NCBI GenBank assembly: GCA_009829735.1
Contig: CM020618.1
Location: 34,076,894 to 34,140,893 of the forward strand
DNA from: Pyropia yezoensis
Lineage: Eukaryota; Rhodophyta; Bangiophyceae; Bangiales; Bangiaceae
DNA: 64,000 nt
Direction of reading: 5' to 3'
Shown: piece after piece, positions 21,601 through 33,392 of the stretch
Position numbering within the stretch: position 1 is the stretch's first letter
Layout of the letters: each line of letters starts with the position of its first letter
The notes under the pieces: model-generated
Seen by the model: only the letters and a program-made list of their open reading frames with translations
The model's database searches: none
What the model was told of the DNA's origin: nothing
Position numbers and translations under genes: made by a program

Positions 21601-24600
21601 CACCGGCCCCTGTGGCCAGCACCGTGACGGCTGCTCCCGTTCGTCCCGGCCAGGACGGTGGAAATGATGGCAACGGCGGCGACGGCGGTCGCGTTGTGGG
21701 TCTCCTGACCGCGGATGAAGAAGTGAGCAGCACTATCGACGCACGGCCGCTGCCTGTGGCGGTCAGCGCCAAGCCGCCAAACCCGTCCGGCACGCCTCCA
21801 CGTATCGTGGTGCACGCGGCAAGAACGTCTGGTGACGGGGTGACCCGTCCTGCAGCCGCTGCGCAACGTGAGCGACCCCGTGTTGCGGGAAGACCAGAGC
21901 CGCCACTCCCTTCCCCGACGCCCGCGTCGCCCGTGGTGGTCTCTGGAGGGGGAGACGACGCTCCTGTGCGTGCGGTGGATACGCCTGCGGGCAGGACCGC
22001 ACCTGCGCCGGCAGTGGGGTCTGCCGCGAAGCTTACCGCGGCCTCGCCGCCCGTCGTGGTGCCCGCCACGGCCGCGCCACCCGCCGTGGTGCCTGCCTCG
22101 GACGCGCCGCCTGCTGCGGTGCCCACCACGGCTCCGCCGTCTGCCGTGGCGCCTTTCTTGGCCGCACCACCCGCTGCGGTGCTTGCTCCGGCCCCGCCGC
22201 CTGCCGTGGCGCCTGCCACGGCGGCGCCACCCGCTGCGGTGCTTGCTCGGCCTCCGTCGCCCTCCGCACACGTTACCGTGGCTCCGTCGTCCGCTACAGT
22301 GCTCAATCCGCCCCCGTCGCCCGTCGCGGCCCCTACTACGGGTTCACCTCAGGCTGCGGTTCTTTCTGACACGTCGTCGGCACGCGCCGTGCCCCCGCCA
22401 GCGGGCATTGCTGCACAGCCGTCGTGCCCCCTTCCACGTCGAGCCGGGGCCTCCCCAAATCTAACCACGGCCTCGCCGCTACGACGGGCCAGTACACTGC
22501 GTTTGTCGCCGGTCGAGGTGGTTCCGGAGGGGGAGGTTAGTACCCCTACAGCACCACCCGCGGCCGTTGCGGGGTCTGCGGCCATGTTGAATGCGGTTGC
22601 TGTGCAACCCGTTGCCGCTGTGGGCAGCGGCGGTGACCCTGCCTCCAAGCCGTCCCTACCCCCTCAACCACCACCACCGCACCCAACTCCTCTGCCGACT
22701 GCCGCACCCGGGGGGTTGGCAGTGGAGCCACTGCAGTCCTTTCCTCTGTCGCCGGCGCTTTGCACACAACCTCCACCGCCCCCTCCTCTGTTACCACCCC
22801 CCCCTCCTGCTCTACCTCCCCCACCACCCCCTCAACCACCCCCGCCACCACCTCCCCCACCACCTCCCCCACCACCCCCTCCAACACCTCCACCGCCGCC
22901 TCCACCACCGCCAACGTCGTTGCTGCCGCCACCTCCTCCACCTCTGCCGCCTCCCCCTTCTCCGCCGCCTCCACCGCCTCCGCCACCCCCGCCACCGCCA
23001 TCCGCATCTCCGCTTAACGCGGATGGAGGGCCGGCTGCTCTGCCTGTGACGGCTGGGGTGAGTGCGCATTGGCCGGGCGTACCGCCTTCCCCATTTGGGC
23101 TGGTAGCGGGTTGGGTCAGTCTCAGCGGCGGTGGAAGCTATGGCGGTGGCGACGGCACCGCCGCCCGCGGCACCCCACCGCGCCCTGCGAAATCAGAGCT
23201 GGAGGGTGGCGAGGAGCGGGAGCGCCCGTCCCCCTCGCCCGTCCAGCCGCCCCGGCGGCGCGTGGGCTTTCCGCTGGCCCGCCCGCCCGTTGACGACATG
23301 GCTGACCGCCCGCCTGCCGGCCGTCGTGGGGCCGGCAAGGGCAGCGCCGCTGCTGCTTTGGCGCGCGGCGACCGGGGTAGGCGAGCAGTGCGAGCGGCCG
23401 CCACCGCGGCTGGCCGTGGTCTTCGCCAGGCGGCGGCCGGCGGGTGGCCGTCTCCCAGTTCGTCTGTTGACGGCACCCCCCCGCGCCCGCGACTGTCGTC
23501 CAGTTCCCCCGAGGGGGGGGACCTCCCGGATGTGCCGCGCCTGAGTGGTGGTGCAGGCGGTGCCGCGTCACCGCTGGAAGACGCCTTGGCGGGTGGGGGC
23601 CCTGTGGAGAAGAGGCTGCAGTCCCTGCCGCCCATTCGGCTGGCGCCGACTATCGAGGCGGTGGGCAATGCGGCGGGGCTGTCTGTGGGATCACTGCCAG
23701 GGGTCGCCGGCTCACCTGCTGGACAGGTGTCGACGCCGCAGAGCGGGCAGCTATTACCAGCGAGCGCCGCGGTGACCGATGGCACGGCGAAGGCAGAGGC
23801 TGTGATTTCGAGTGGCGGCGAGGCGGCGCGGCCGCCGCGGACGCCGCCCCGCACGCTGCTCCTACCGTCTGTCGGTGGTGCGGTTGGGGCGGCAGCAGTA
23901 GTCCCGCCGGAGAAGCCCGCTTTTCTTCTCCCTTCTCAGCGGTCGCCTCTCCCCTCCCCCCCACCCACAAGCAGCAAGGCCAAGTGCATCGTCGCCCGGC
24001 AGGTCGGCTATGTGTACGCCCCCTTGACGAAGCCTGGTCATTCCCGCCGCTGCGAACCATGTGGCACAAAGCTTCTCGAGGGGACGGTGCTGTACGACCA
24101 CTTTGGGTCGAAGCGGCACCAGGGGGCAGCCAAGGTTGATACGTGGGAGAAGCGGCGGCTGTACTGGGACATCCCCGATGCCGACGGGGAGGACCTCTGG
24201 TCACCTGACCGCGAACAGTGGCGCCACTTCCTTCGTTACCGTGACGGTGACGCGTCGACTACGGCAGGCCCGTGGGACAGCCCTGAAGAGCAGTCGGCTC
24301 GCCAGCCTGCCCTGGAGGTCGCTACCGCTCGCTTTCGGTGGGACGCTGGCACCAAGCGCTTTTATTACTCACCGCTGCGTGCGAGTGGGTGGCGGTGGAT
24401 TCCGTCGCCGGTGGAGCGGGATGACCTACTCTCTGCCGCCCACGGCACCTTTCACGCAAGCCCCGCCGACATGCGCGCCGCGATCACTGCCCACCACACC
24501 TGGTTTTCCCTCTACGCTGACGTGGCGTCCTGGGTGCTCAGGTGCGTCACCTGCAACGCCAACCCCCGGCGGGGGCCGGCCTCACTGCCGGGTAGAGCAA

Positions 24601-27283
24601 CGCGGGAGCTGGTGCCCCCCGCGGACCGTGCCGCCCTCATTGCGTCGACGCACGAAGTGGGTCTCGGCCAGCCACACGCGCTAGCCACACAAGTGGCCGA
24701 CTACCTTCGCGCACGCTACGACTGGCCGTTGCTCGAACAGGATGTGGCGGCGGTGGTGGCCGCCTGCCGCGGGTGTCCTTCTCCTCCCGTACCGGCGTCT
24801 GCTGCACGACCCGATGGGTCGCGGTACGAGGAAGGGGAGCGACGGGCGCCCTCCGACCCGCTGCCGTCCAAGCAACCGACGGCCTCCGCGAGCTCCCCAA
24901 CCATGGCGATGTCAGCCGTGGCTGCGGCCTCTGCCTTGTCCGCTGTCCGCGCGACGAGGGCAGCGACGGTAGTGGGCGCGGCGGCGGCGCGGGAAGCGAT
25001 GAAAGTTGCGTACGAGGCGGCGATGGAACGAGTGAAGGCGGCGGAACGGGTGACAACGGTGACGACTGCCGCAGCTGCATCGGGGACAGCGGTGACACCA
25101 GCAGCGGCATCGACGGGGGCGGTCCCACCCTCTTCTTCTCTCCTGTCGGTGGGCAGCGGCCAACCGCGGCCTCGTGTCCGTGGGGCCTCTTCCCGCAGCC
25201 GATTTCGCGACGACGACCGCCAGGCTGTCCGCAGTAGCGGCGATGCCGGACAACCGGCATCGTCCAATGGTGGTAACCGCCACGGCGGCGGGGATGACGT
25301 GGTCGGCCGTGACCCGGAGGCGGGGGGTGATCGCCACTCCCCGCGGGACCGCCCCGGGGGCGAGGGTACGGCGCGTGACAACCGCGAGCGTGGCACGTCG
25401 GGTGACCGTGCTGGGGATGCAGCTGCGACGGCCTCGCCGACCGAGCCACCGCGGGACCGGCCAGCGTCTGCTGACCGCGGCAAGAAAGCGGCGGCCAACG
25501 TCGACAAGCCAAAACGGGATGCCCGCGCCAACCCCGAGGCGACCGTCGGTGCCAAAGCAGCGCCAAAGGACGGGGCCAAGGCAGCGTCGGCAGATCGTGT
25601 TGAGGCGTCGTCGTCCGCTGATCGCGACACGGCGCGGGTGGACAAGCGTGACAAGTCCGTGGCGGCCGACGGGGCCCGGGCTGGGTCAGCCGAGCGGAGC
25701 GCGCGAGATGGTGGCCGCCGCGGGGGGCAAGACGGGTCCGCCAGTGGCAGCGCAGAGCGGGATCGAGAGCGGGAGCGGGAGCGAGGGCGGGGTGGGGAGC
25801 CGGAGCGGGAACGGGAAGTTGCCCGCCGCGAACGGGACCTTGCGCGCGAGCGCGAGCGGGACCGCGCCGACCTCCGCTCTCGGGAACGGGAACGTGACCC
25901 CGTCCGCGACCGCGACCGTGACCGCGACCCCGTCCGCGACCGCGACCGTGACCGCGACCGCGACCGTGACCGTGACCGCGACCGTGACCGCGACCGAGAA
26001 CGGGATCGCGACGCTGTCCGTGACCGCGACCGCGACCGCGACCGCGACCGTGACCGCGACCGTGACCGCGACCGTGACCGCGACCGCGACCGCGACCGCG
26101 ACGTTGACCGCAGTCGGGATGCCAGTCGCAAGCCGCTGCCGTCGCACTCCCGCGGCGGCCGAGAGTCTGCCAAGGACGGGGAGCGGCCCGCAACGCGGGA
26201 TCGGAGTCTCCCGCCGGCAGAGCGGGCCCGCGACGTCAGTCGCGACCGGGAGCGGGAGCAGGAGCGGAGCCTCCCATCGGGAGAGCGGCCACGTGACGCC
26301 AGTCGCGACCGGGAGCGGGAGCGCGGGCCAGAGCGGGAGCGGGAGCGGGAGCGGGAGGGCCGACCGCAGCCACCTCGTCCTCGCGACACCCGGGACGCCC
26401 GGGACGCCCGAGACGCCCGAGTGGTGCCCCCCGAGGGGGACCGCCCCCGCAGCAGCCGGCGCGAGGTGGCTGCCGGTGGCGCCGACGGGCGTGCCCCACG
26501 GGCGGGGGACCGCGACTCAGACGACCGCGGCGCGCCGCGCGAGGCCGCCGCCGCGCGGGCCTCCCGCGAGCGTGCGGAGCTGCTCGGGCGGCCCGCCGAC
26601 CGGGAGCGGCCGCGCGAGCGGGACCGCGACGCTGACCGGGACAGGGAACGCGACCGTGACCGTGACCGCGACCGCGACCGCGACCGCGACCGCGACCGCG
26701 ACCGCGACCGGAAGCGCGACCGGGGCGACCGGGAGCGGGAGCGGGAACGCGAGCGGGAGTGGGAGCGGGAGCGCGACCGCGAGCGGGGCAAGGCGCGGGA
26801 GCCAGACCGGGACCGCGGCCTGCAGCGCGGCGGCGGCGGGCTGGGGCGGGACGTGGGCAGCGGTCGCGGCCGCGGCGACCGCGGCGGGCCTGCGGCGGGG
26901 GCGGGGGAGCCCAAGGGAAAGCGACCCCGCTGGACCCACGTGGTTGGCACCGACAGCAGCGGCGGCAGTGGCGGCGGTGGTGTCGGCGGCGGCCGGTCCT
27001 ACCCTACCAGCCTCCCAACGTCGCCACGGCCGGTCCTCATCCCACCCCCGCGGCCCGTCCCGCCGCCGCCTGGCGGGCGGTCGCCCTACCCGCCGGCGGG
27101 TGGTGGTGGTGGTGGTGGCCTCATGCTCCCGCCGCGGCCCGTCGCACCGCCGCCTGGCGGGTGGCCGCCCCACTCACCCGGCGGCGGCGGCGGCTATGGC
27201 GGCGGTGGCGGGGGCGGTAGCGGCGGCGGGGGTGGTGGTGGTGGTGTTGGCGGCGGCGGTGGTGGTGGCGGCGGCGACGTCGG

Positions 27284-27315
<32 letters not shown>

Positions 27316-27644
27316 CCAAGGCCGCGTGGGACGTGGCCAAGCTGGTGGCCGACGCGCCCGCCGCCGCCCGCGACGCGGCGAGCATCCTCATTGCGCACCT
27401 GCGCGAGGCGGGGCCCGCCGTGGCGCTCGGACCCGACGGGGTGGCGCGCGCGCTCGGCGACCACGTCGGCCTGCGCGCGCTTGGGGTGTACGCCCTCCGC
27501 GCGTGGCACGCGGCGCAGGCGGGGGGGGCGGGGGGGGGTGGGGGCGGGCGTGGCGGTGGCGGTGGGGGTGGGAATGGCGGCGGCGGCGGCGGCGGTGGGC
27601 GGTGGGTGGGTGGGGTGGGCGGGCGGGGGAGGGGTCGCCGGTAG
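15471..27644 (+). CDS. Giant multi-zinc-finger protein with two integrase-type H2C2 fingers and RD/RE-rich region
   Basis: This single 4057-residue frame starts at ATG 15471 in a good context (cacgATGG). I know no named homologue. Order seen: Ser/Pro/Ala repeats (about residues 185-850), low-complexity acidic and Pro-rich stretches, a CCCH finger C1911-x8-C-x4-C-x3-H1929, a poly-Pro block (about 2427-2514), a U1/matrin-like C2H2 finger C2861-x2-C-x12-H-x5-H2883, then a segment reading like the zinc-binding N-terminus of retroviral/Ty3 integrases (H2991...H...C3025-x2-C3028), and a second one (H3061...H...C3099-x2-C3102). RD/RE/RDRD repeats follow at about 3430-3550 and 3707-3782. A Gly-rich tail brackets a short Ala-rich helical segment (nt 27325-27520). 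CCCH and U1-like fingers plus RD/RE repeats are typical of nuclear RNA-processing factors, so a chromatin or RNA role is inferred. No integrase catalytic core or other pol domain is present. Confidence 0.75.
16030..18020 (+). repeat. Degenerate coding minisatellite (Pro-Ser-Ser-Ala-Pro)
   Basis: Roughly 2 kb of the giant gene is built from imperfect 15-18-bp units around CCGTCGTCGGCGCCA. The best-conserved units are at 16080-16175. The period is a multiple of three, so other frames stay open and produce spurious Arg-rich and Ala/Val-rich frames on both strands. Confidence 0.85.
25900..26105 (+). repeat. Coding tandem repeat encoding alternating Arg-Asp
   Basis: CGCGACCGTGAC-type units repeat almost without interruption and give an RDRDRD run. 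A second block at about 26630-26710 has the same unit. Alternating Arg/Asp and Arg/Glu runs occur in splicing-associated proteins. Confidence 0.85.
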
Positions 27645-28365
27645 GGCCGCTCGCGTTTTCATTTCTTTTTCTTCTCTCTTATTTTTTGGTCGGGATGGTG
27701 CGGTGGAGTTGGTGGGGGGGTGGAGCCTAGCGGAGCGCAGGGAGGGATTCCGTGGGGGGGAGGATGGGCCCAACCGGCCAACGCCCTTCCCCTTCCATGG
27801 GGGCGAGGGCGTTGGCCGGCGACGCGGGGGCGATGCGAGTGCCCCGGCGCCTCGGAGTCCGACCACGCCACCGACGTCGGGGTGACGGCGGGTGCAGAGC
27901 GCACCCGGCGCCCTGCGCGCGGCGTGACGCAGAACACACCCGTCGCGACGCGCGCAGGGCGTCGGGTGTGCACAATACATCACCCGCGCACTGGTGGTGC
28001 GCCCACTTGTCGCCACTCCCGCCTTCCACACCCACCCCCTCCCCCCCCTCCCCACCCGCCTCTGGCCACCACCGCTACAGACGCGTCGGTCAATGGGGCG
28101 GCGCCCGCTGTAGCGGTGCCACAGCCGAGGTGAGGCGCGCGGCGCGCCCCCCTCCCCCCCCCCTCCCCCCCCCCCACACCCGCTGCCTCGGACGCCGCCG
28201 GGAGGTACCAGCAACAGAGGACCGGGAAGAAAAAAAAAAAACAGCAGAGTGAAGTTGCATAAATACCAAAACACCGCGCACGCCCTCTCACCTCACCACC
28301 CCCCCCGCCGCCCCCCCCCTCCCCCCCCCCCCTCAACCCCCCGCACCTCCACCCACATCACGCGT
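27645..28365. other. Convergent intergenic region, giant gene and protease 3' ends
   Basis: No gene seen. C/T-rich stretches at 28015-28180 and 28290-28350 and a 12-A run near 28230-28242 lie between the two stop codons. Polyadenylation sites for both genes should lie here. No clear AATAAA was found. Confidence 0.5.
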
Positions 28366-29609
28366 CTACAGCCCCGCGCGGGCGCCCTCAATGGTCAGGC
28401 GCGACGCGCCCACCACCGCCTGCATCCACCACTTGTACGGCCCAATACGGGTGAGCACCGCCGGCGCGAGCGCCGTGCACGGCTTGTTAAACAGCTCGGC
28501 CCCCCCTTCAACGAGGCCCACCACCAGCAGTGGCGCGGGGGCTGGGCGGAGGACGACCAGCGGGCTGCCGCTGTCGCCCTGGCAGCTGCGCTTCCCCCCC
28601 CCGCCGGCGCAAAACTGGTCGGCGGGGACGTCCTTTAGGATCTGGTCGTGAAAGGTGACGCACGCCGCGCGGTCCCAGGTGGTCATGGCCACCGCTGTCA
28701 GCGGCTGGGCGGGGAGGGCGGCGGCGGCGCCCGCCTCGGTGGTGGGGCCCCACCCGGCGAGCGTGACGCTCAGGTTGACGCCCGGCATGTCCGGGTCGAG
28801 GCTCAGCGCCGCGGGGCCAACGCCCGCGGCGGCCAGCCGGGCCGTCGCGGCCGCCGCGTTGGCGGGCGCCGCAAACTCCACCACCGCAATGTCGGCCATG
28901 GCGTAGGCGGGCGGCGCCGCCGTTGGGTGGCCCGTCACGGCCACGACGGTCCGGTTGATGCCCCCATACATGGCGGCACTGCCCAGGGCGACCAGGTCCC
29001 CGGGCACCACCGCACAGTGGGCGGCGGTGAGGATGTGGCGCTCGGTGATGACGACGCCCCCACAAAAGTAACTCGCCCGCGGGGCACCACGGCTCGGCCG
29101 GAACAGCCGCGCCAGCGACCGGGTCAGCCGCGGGTCGTCGGTGAGCTCCCCGCCCACCACCTGTGGGCGCGGCCGCAGCGTCGCCGCGTCACCGTCAGCG
29201 TCCTTGTCGTCGTCGGCAGCCAGACGGGCGGTGGGAGGGGGGGGGGGGGGGGAGGCAAGGCCCCCGACGCGGCGGCACGAGGGGGCGGCGGGTGGGGAGC
29301 CGCGCCGCCGACAGCAGGCAGCGCCTGGGCGGCGGCGGCGGCAGCCCTGACCGCCGGTGGCTGCTGCGCGGCCGCCGCCCCTCCCCGCCACGTGCGGGGC
29401 CATCCGACGCGCCACCGGCCAGCCGGCGCGGCGGCAACAGCTGTCGCCGCCGCCGCCTCCACCGCATCGGCGGGGGTGGCCCGGCTGGCGCCGCTGACGC
29501 CGGCCCGTGGCGACGTGGCCGCCGCGGCGGCGGCCGTGGCAGCGGCGGAAGCTACGGCTGCGGCGGCCGCCGCGGCCGCGGCGACCGCCGTGGCGCGGCG
29601 GATCCGCAT
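28366..29609 (-). CDS. Secreted chymotrypsin-fold (S1) serine protease, with one homopolymer frame change
   Basis: The gene encodes an endopeptidase with an N-terminal signal peptide. The ATG at 29609 gives MRIRRATAV followed by a long Ala/Val-rich hydrophobic run, a good secretion signal. The frame then changes at the 16-G run 29237-29252; one added base gives 414 residues. The catalytic domain starts at VVGGEL and shows the triad His198 (LTAAHC), Asp240 (MADIAVVEF) and Ser347 (CQGDSGSPLVV), numbered on the one-base-corrected frame. The position equivalent to trypsin Asp189 is Arg341 (KRSCQGDSG), so trypsin-like cleavage after Arg/Lys is unlikely. The prosegment between signal and domain is Pro/Ala-rich. 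Such proteases are common in animals and present but scattered in algae. Upstream DNA has a TC-rich leader (29640-29830 on the coding strand). Confidence 0.85.
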
Positions 29610-30950
29610 GGCGGGCAGTGGCGCCGCCGCGTTGACGGCGGCGGGAGAGGGAGAGAGAGAGAGAGAGTGAGCGAAGGAGGGGCGGGAGGAGGGGGGGTGG
29701 GTGGTGGGTGGTGGTGGTGGTGGTGGTGCAGGAGGGGAGGGAGAGAGGGGGCAATGGAACAGAGGGGTGGGTGGGCAGGGTGGCGTGGGGGGGGAAGGAG
29801 GGCAGACGGACGGCGGGCGGGAGGGACGGAGGCCGACGACGCTGGCGTGCGAACGCCCGTTGCACGACGTGACGGAGGACGGCGGAGGTGGGAGGTGGGG
29901 GCGGAGCGCCGCCGGGTGGCCGGCGGTACAGAGCTCTATAGAGGGGAGGGGCGGCGGGCACGCCCAAACCGCACCGCGTGTAAGGAGGGGGCAGAGGCGC
30001 CCTCCCGCCGCGCCGCCGCGGTCACGGGCCACTGCCGAGGCGGCCGCCGCGGCCGCGCCGGGGTGGCGGTGTGGCCGGCAGCGGCGGCGGCCGGTCGGCG
30101 GCTGCAGCTGCAGCGGGCGGCGGGCGCGCGCGCGCCCATCCCGCCCGCCCACCCCCGCCGCTTCCAGCAGACGCGCGCACCGGGTGTGGCGCACGCGGTC
30201 CCCCCCCTCCACCCCCGCATCGTGCGCGGCGGCGGCGGCACGGTCGTCCACGGCGCGCGCACGTAGCGGCCCTGCGCTGGTCGTGTGGCCTCCACGGCTC
30301 GCCCTTCCTCGCCACTCCCTTCCTCCCCCCCCCGCGCGCCGCTGCGCACCCCTGGTCCCTCCCGGGTGGCAGCCAGCCGAAAGATACGAGCGGCCGGCTG
30401 GCCGGCCGGTGGGCCAGCTGGCCGACGCCCGCTGACGGTGCGGCAGCCACCAGACTCCTCCCAACGCCCGGCCCCGGGGCACCCTTCCCCCCCCCCCCCC
30501 CCGCGGGCTGTGCGTGGGGGGGCCTGCCCAGGCACACAGCCGCTGCCGACGCGTCCCGGATCCCGTGGCGGTCGACCGGGCCCCGCCCGCCCGCCCGCCC
30601 GCCCGCCCGGCCTCTGCCGCCGACTCGGAGGCCACGGTCACCACCACCACCACCGCCGCCGTTGCCGCCGCCAGCCGCCAGTCGCGTCGTGCGCGGGGGC
30701 GCTCACACAGGCGGCCACGCGGGATCATCTGGCAGCCAGTGGTGGTGCGCGCCCTGCGCCTCGCTCCCCCCTCCCGGGGGGCCCCCGCGTTCCCCCCCCT
30801 CCCCGCCCGGCCGCCGCGACCGTCCCCGACCGCCGCGACCGCCCCCGCGTGGCCGCAGCGGTGGAGCGCGCGGTCGATGGGGGGGGGGGGGAAGCCTCCG
30901 AGCCTGGCTACGCCCATTCCATGGCGCTCCCAGAGGGGATGGGAGGGGGT

Positions 30951-30980
<30 letters not shown>
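30951..30980. repeat. 30-base G run
   Basis: A pure mononucleotide tract of 30 G. The exact length is likely to be unreliable in any assembly. Confidence 0.85.
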
Positions 30981-30982
<2 letters not shown>

Positions 30983-32738
30983 GATCCCTGCAAAGAGAGG
31001 GGCGGCGAGGGGAGCTGGTGGCTGTGGGGCGCCGTCGCCGGCCTCACGAGCGGTCGGCCGGCCCCCCCCCAGCGGGCGCCGGGGAGCCCCTCCCCTCGCG
31101 TCCACCATCATGATCCCCAGACTCACCTGCCGCCCCCCCCCCCCCCTTACTCCCCCGACTGCCAGCCGCCCATAGACCCTACTGGAGGTTACTTTGTTGG
31201 CTACCTGAAGCAACTTGCTTCACCCCAACGGTGGGTTGGAGCTCGCACCCTCTCACGATTGATCCGCGCCACCCCACCTTCCAAGCCAGTAGCTCTCCGA
31301 AATACGCCCCCACCCCCCTGATCTGCGGCGGAAGGCTGCCACCGCATCCGTTGGCAGCGGCGGACACGTGAGCGATGCGCCCCTCGCTGTCGGCCACGCC
31401 GTTGCCCACGCAGAACCGGTCCTACAAACACACCACGTCGCTCTGGATCATCCTGGCTAGGATAGCCAATCGCACAGCTGCGCTGTTAGGATATGGAAGG
31501 GGGGGGGGGGGGGGAGGCACAGGAGGCACAAGATCGGGAACCATGGTTTCTCCTCGTCCCCCTATGGATACACGTGAAACAGACACGGCCGTGATGGATC
31601 GTGGTGCAGGCGGGGAGGGCTGCTATCTAGGTACAGTACGATACTCTGCCTCTGGAGAAACACCGGGTGGCTATTGAAGCCGTGTTCATTATGTACCTGT
31701 ACATACAAACCGCCAACTGCCGCTGCAGTGGTGGTGGTTTCACACTGCGGCGGCAGCGTTTGCGACCGCCACAGGCCCTGCCAGGGGGGCAGGTAGGCTA
31801 GAGGTGGGTGTGCGGCGGGCCTGCCGCCACGGAGGCAACCGCTGCGGGAGTGACGTGGAGACGCGGGGCTGCACGACCCGGGGGCAGGCGCGTTGGGTGC
31901 GCGGCTCTGAATCCTGGGAGGGCCGCAGTGCAGTGCACTGTGGATGGCCGACGACGGGGCGGCCCGGCGCTGTGAGAGACCGTCCTTGGTGGCCCTGCGG
32001 CCGTCAAAACAGGCAGTGGATGACGCGATCGTCCTGGGCGCCAAAGCAGTTGGCGGGGGGGCCTCCAGGGGGGGGGGGGGGGGGGGGCGGTGCGACGAGC
32101 TGGGTGCACAGAGACGGTTCGTCGTCCCGCAGGTTTTGGTCCCCCGCCCCACGAGACACCCCGCCACCGGCCCAACTGCTGCCCGTCGCGAAGGCGGCGG
32201 CGGGGGGGGGTGCGCGCGCGGCAAGGCGTTTGGCAGCTCCGGCCGCGGCGGCGCTGAGGGAAACGGCGTGGCCAACAGCGCACCGCTGGGACTGCGGGGG
32301 GAGCACCCGGCGGCTAAGGGACCTTGAGGGGGGGGGGGGGGCGGGAGGGGGGCAAGGGGGGCCACGACCGCCGAGAGACGGCCGCTGCGGATGGCCGCGG
32401 CAGATGGCGACGGGCCGGGCGCTGGGAGGGGGGTGAGGCCACCCCATGCCGCCGAGGGGAGGGGAATGGATCGTGGCCTCGACTAAAAAGCTCGGCTCGC
32501 CACCTCTGGTGTCTGCTGCGGTCGCTGAGGTGGTCGTTCTTTTGCTTGTCTGTTTCTCTTTCTGTCCCCTGCGAGGACCCCCACTCAAACCTTCCCGCCC
32601 CCCCCCGCCACCAGCACCACCACTACGACACACGGTTGGCGGGGGGGCCTCGGGGGGCGTGGTGGTGGGCACGCAATGGCCTCCCACACACCCATGGCCA
32701 TGTTGCCGCCACCACCCAGGCGCCGGGGACTGTTGGGA

Positions 32739-32747
32739 AGCGGTGGC

Positions 32748-32779
<32 letters not shown>

Positions 32780-32810
32780 TGGCGGTAGCGGTGGCGGTGA
32801 CGGTGGTGGC
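32739..32810. repeat. Second (GGTGGC)n microsatellite
   Basis: About nine GGTGGC units, then variants with GGTGGT and GGTAGC. It has the same motif and orientation as 12682-12790. Confidence 0.9.
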
Positions 32811-33392
32811 TGCCGTCGGCGGCGGTGGCAGTGGCGGCTGCCCCACCGCCCCGCAGGGGGCGACGGAGCAGCGTGGTACGTTTTGATGAATGAGGCGGTA
32901 TCGACTGGCATGCCCCCCGCCCCGCGCGCGCCTGGCGTCTCTAGAGCACCTGGCGCCTCCCCGCACCAGCTATTTAGGTACCGACGGCCGCCGCCTCTTC
33001 CCAGTGACCATTGACAGGCCGGCAGACCTCCCCGCCCTGCCCCCTCCCACACCCACGTCACTGTGTGCGACAGCCAGCAACCGAGTCGGCGGGCGGGGTG
33101 CCAAAAACAGCACCCCAACCAATAAAAGAAAAGGGCAACACGAACAAAAACGGCGCGGCAGCCGCCGCGGCGCGGGCCGTGGCCCTGCCGTCTTGCTTGC
33201 CACGTCTATAAGAATGTAGGAAGTGGCAAGTGGAGGGGAGAGGAAGGGGGGCGGGTTGGCACCGCAGGGGACCCGAGGAACCCCGTCCTCCCAAGACTCA
33301 CCTGGAATACAGCCCACGCAGAGAGATGGGGGGCTCCCGCTCGCCGCCCATGCACCGCGCGTCATGAGGAGAGTGCCCAACATACATACCTG

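Larger units (their letters stand above)
29610..33392. other. Long intergenic region with G runs, microsatellite and orphan splice-like sites
   Basis: No complete gene could be built. The first 300 bp is the protease leader/promoter with a (GA)n tract and a TATAGA-like sequence near 29937. Further in are long G runs (30951-30980, 31499-31514, about 32078-32097) and a GGTGGC microsatellite. On the minus strand three consensus-like 5' splice sites appear (near 31125, 33304 and 33388), as does a short coding-looking segment near 31340-31420 preceded by TTTGTAG. These suggest a spliced transcript or a decayed gene. A plus-strand AATAAA lies near 33121. Confidence 0.4.

Noticed and set aside
24440..24780. 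A Ty3-type retrotransposon insertion in the giant gene
   Set aside because: Only the H2C2 zinc-binding modules are visible; no integrase core, reverse transcriptase, protease, gag or LTR flanks them, and the frame is continuous.
25900..26105. A tandem array that could be mistaken for a CRISPR or satellite array
   Set aside because: It is an uninterrupted 6-12-bp coding repeat without spacers.
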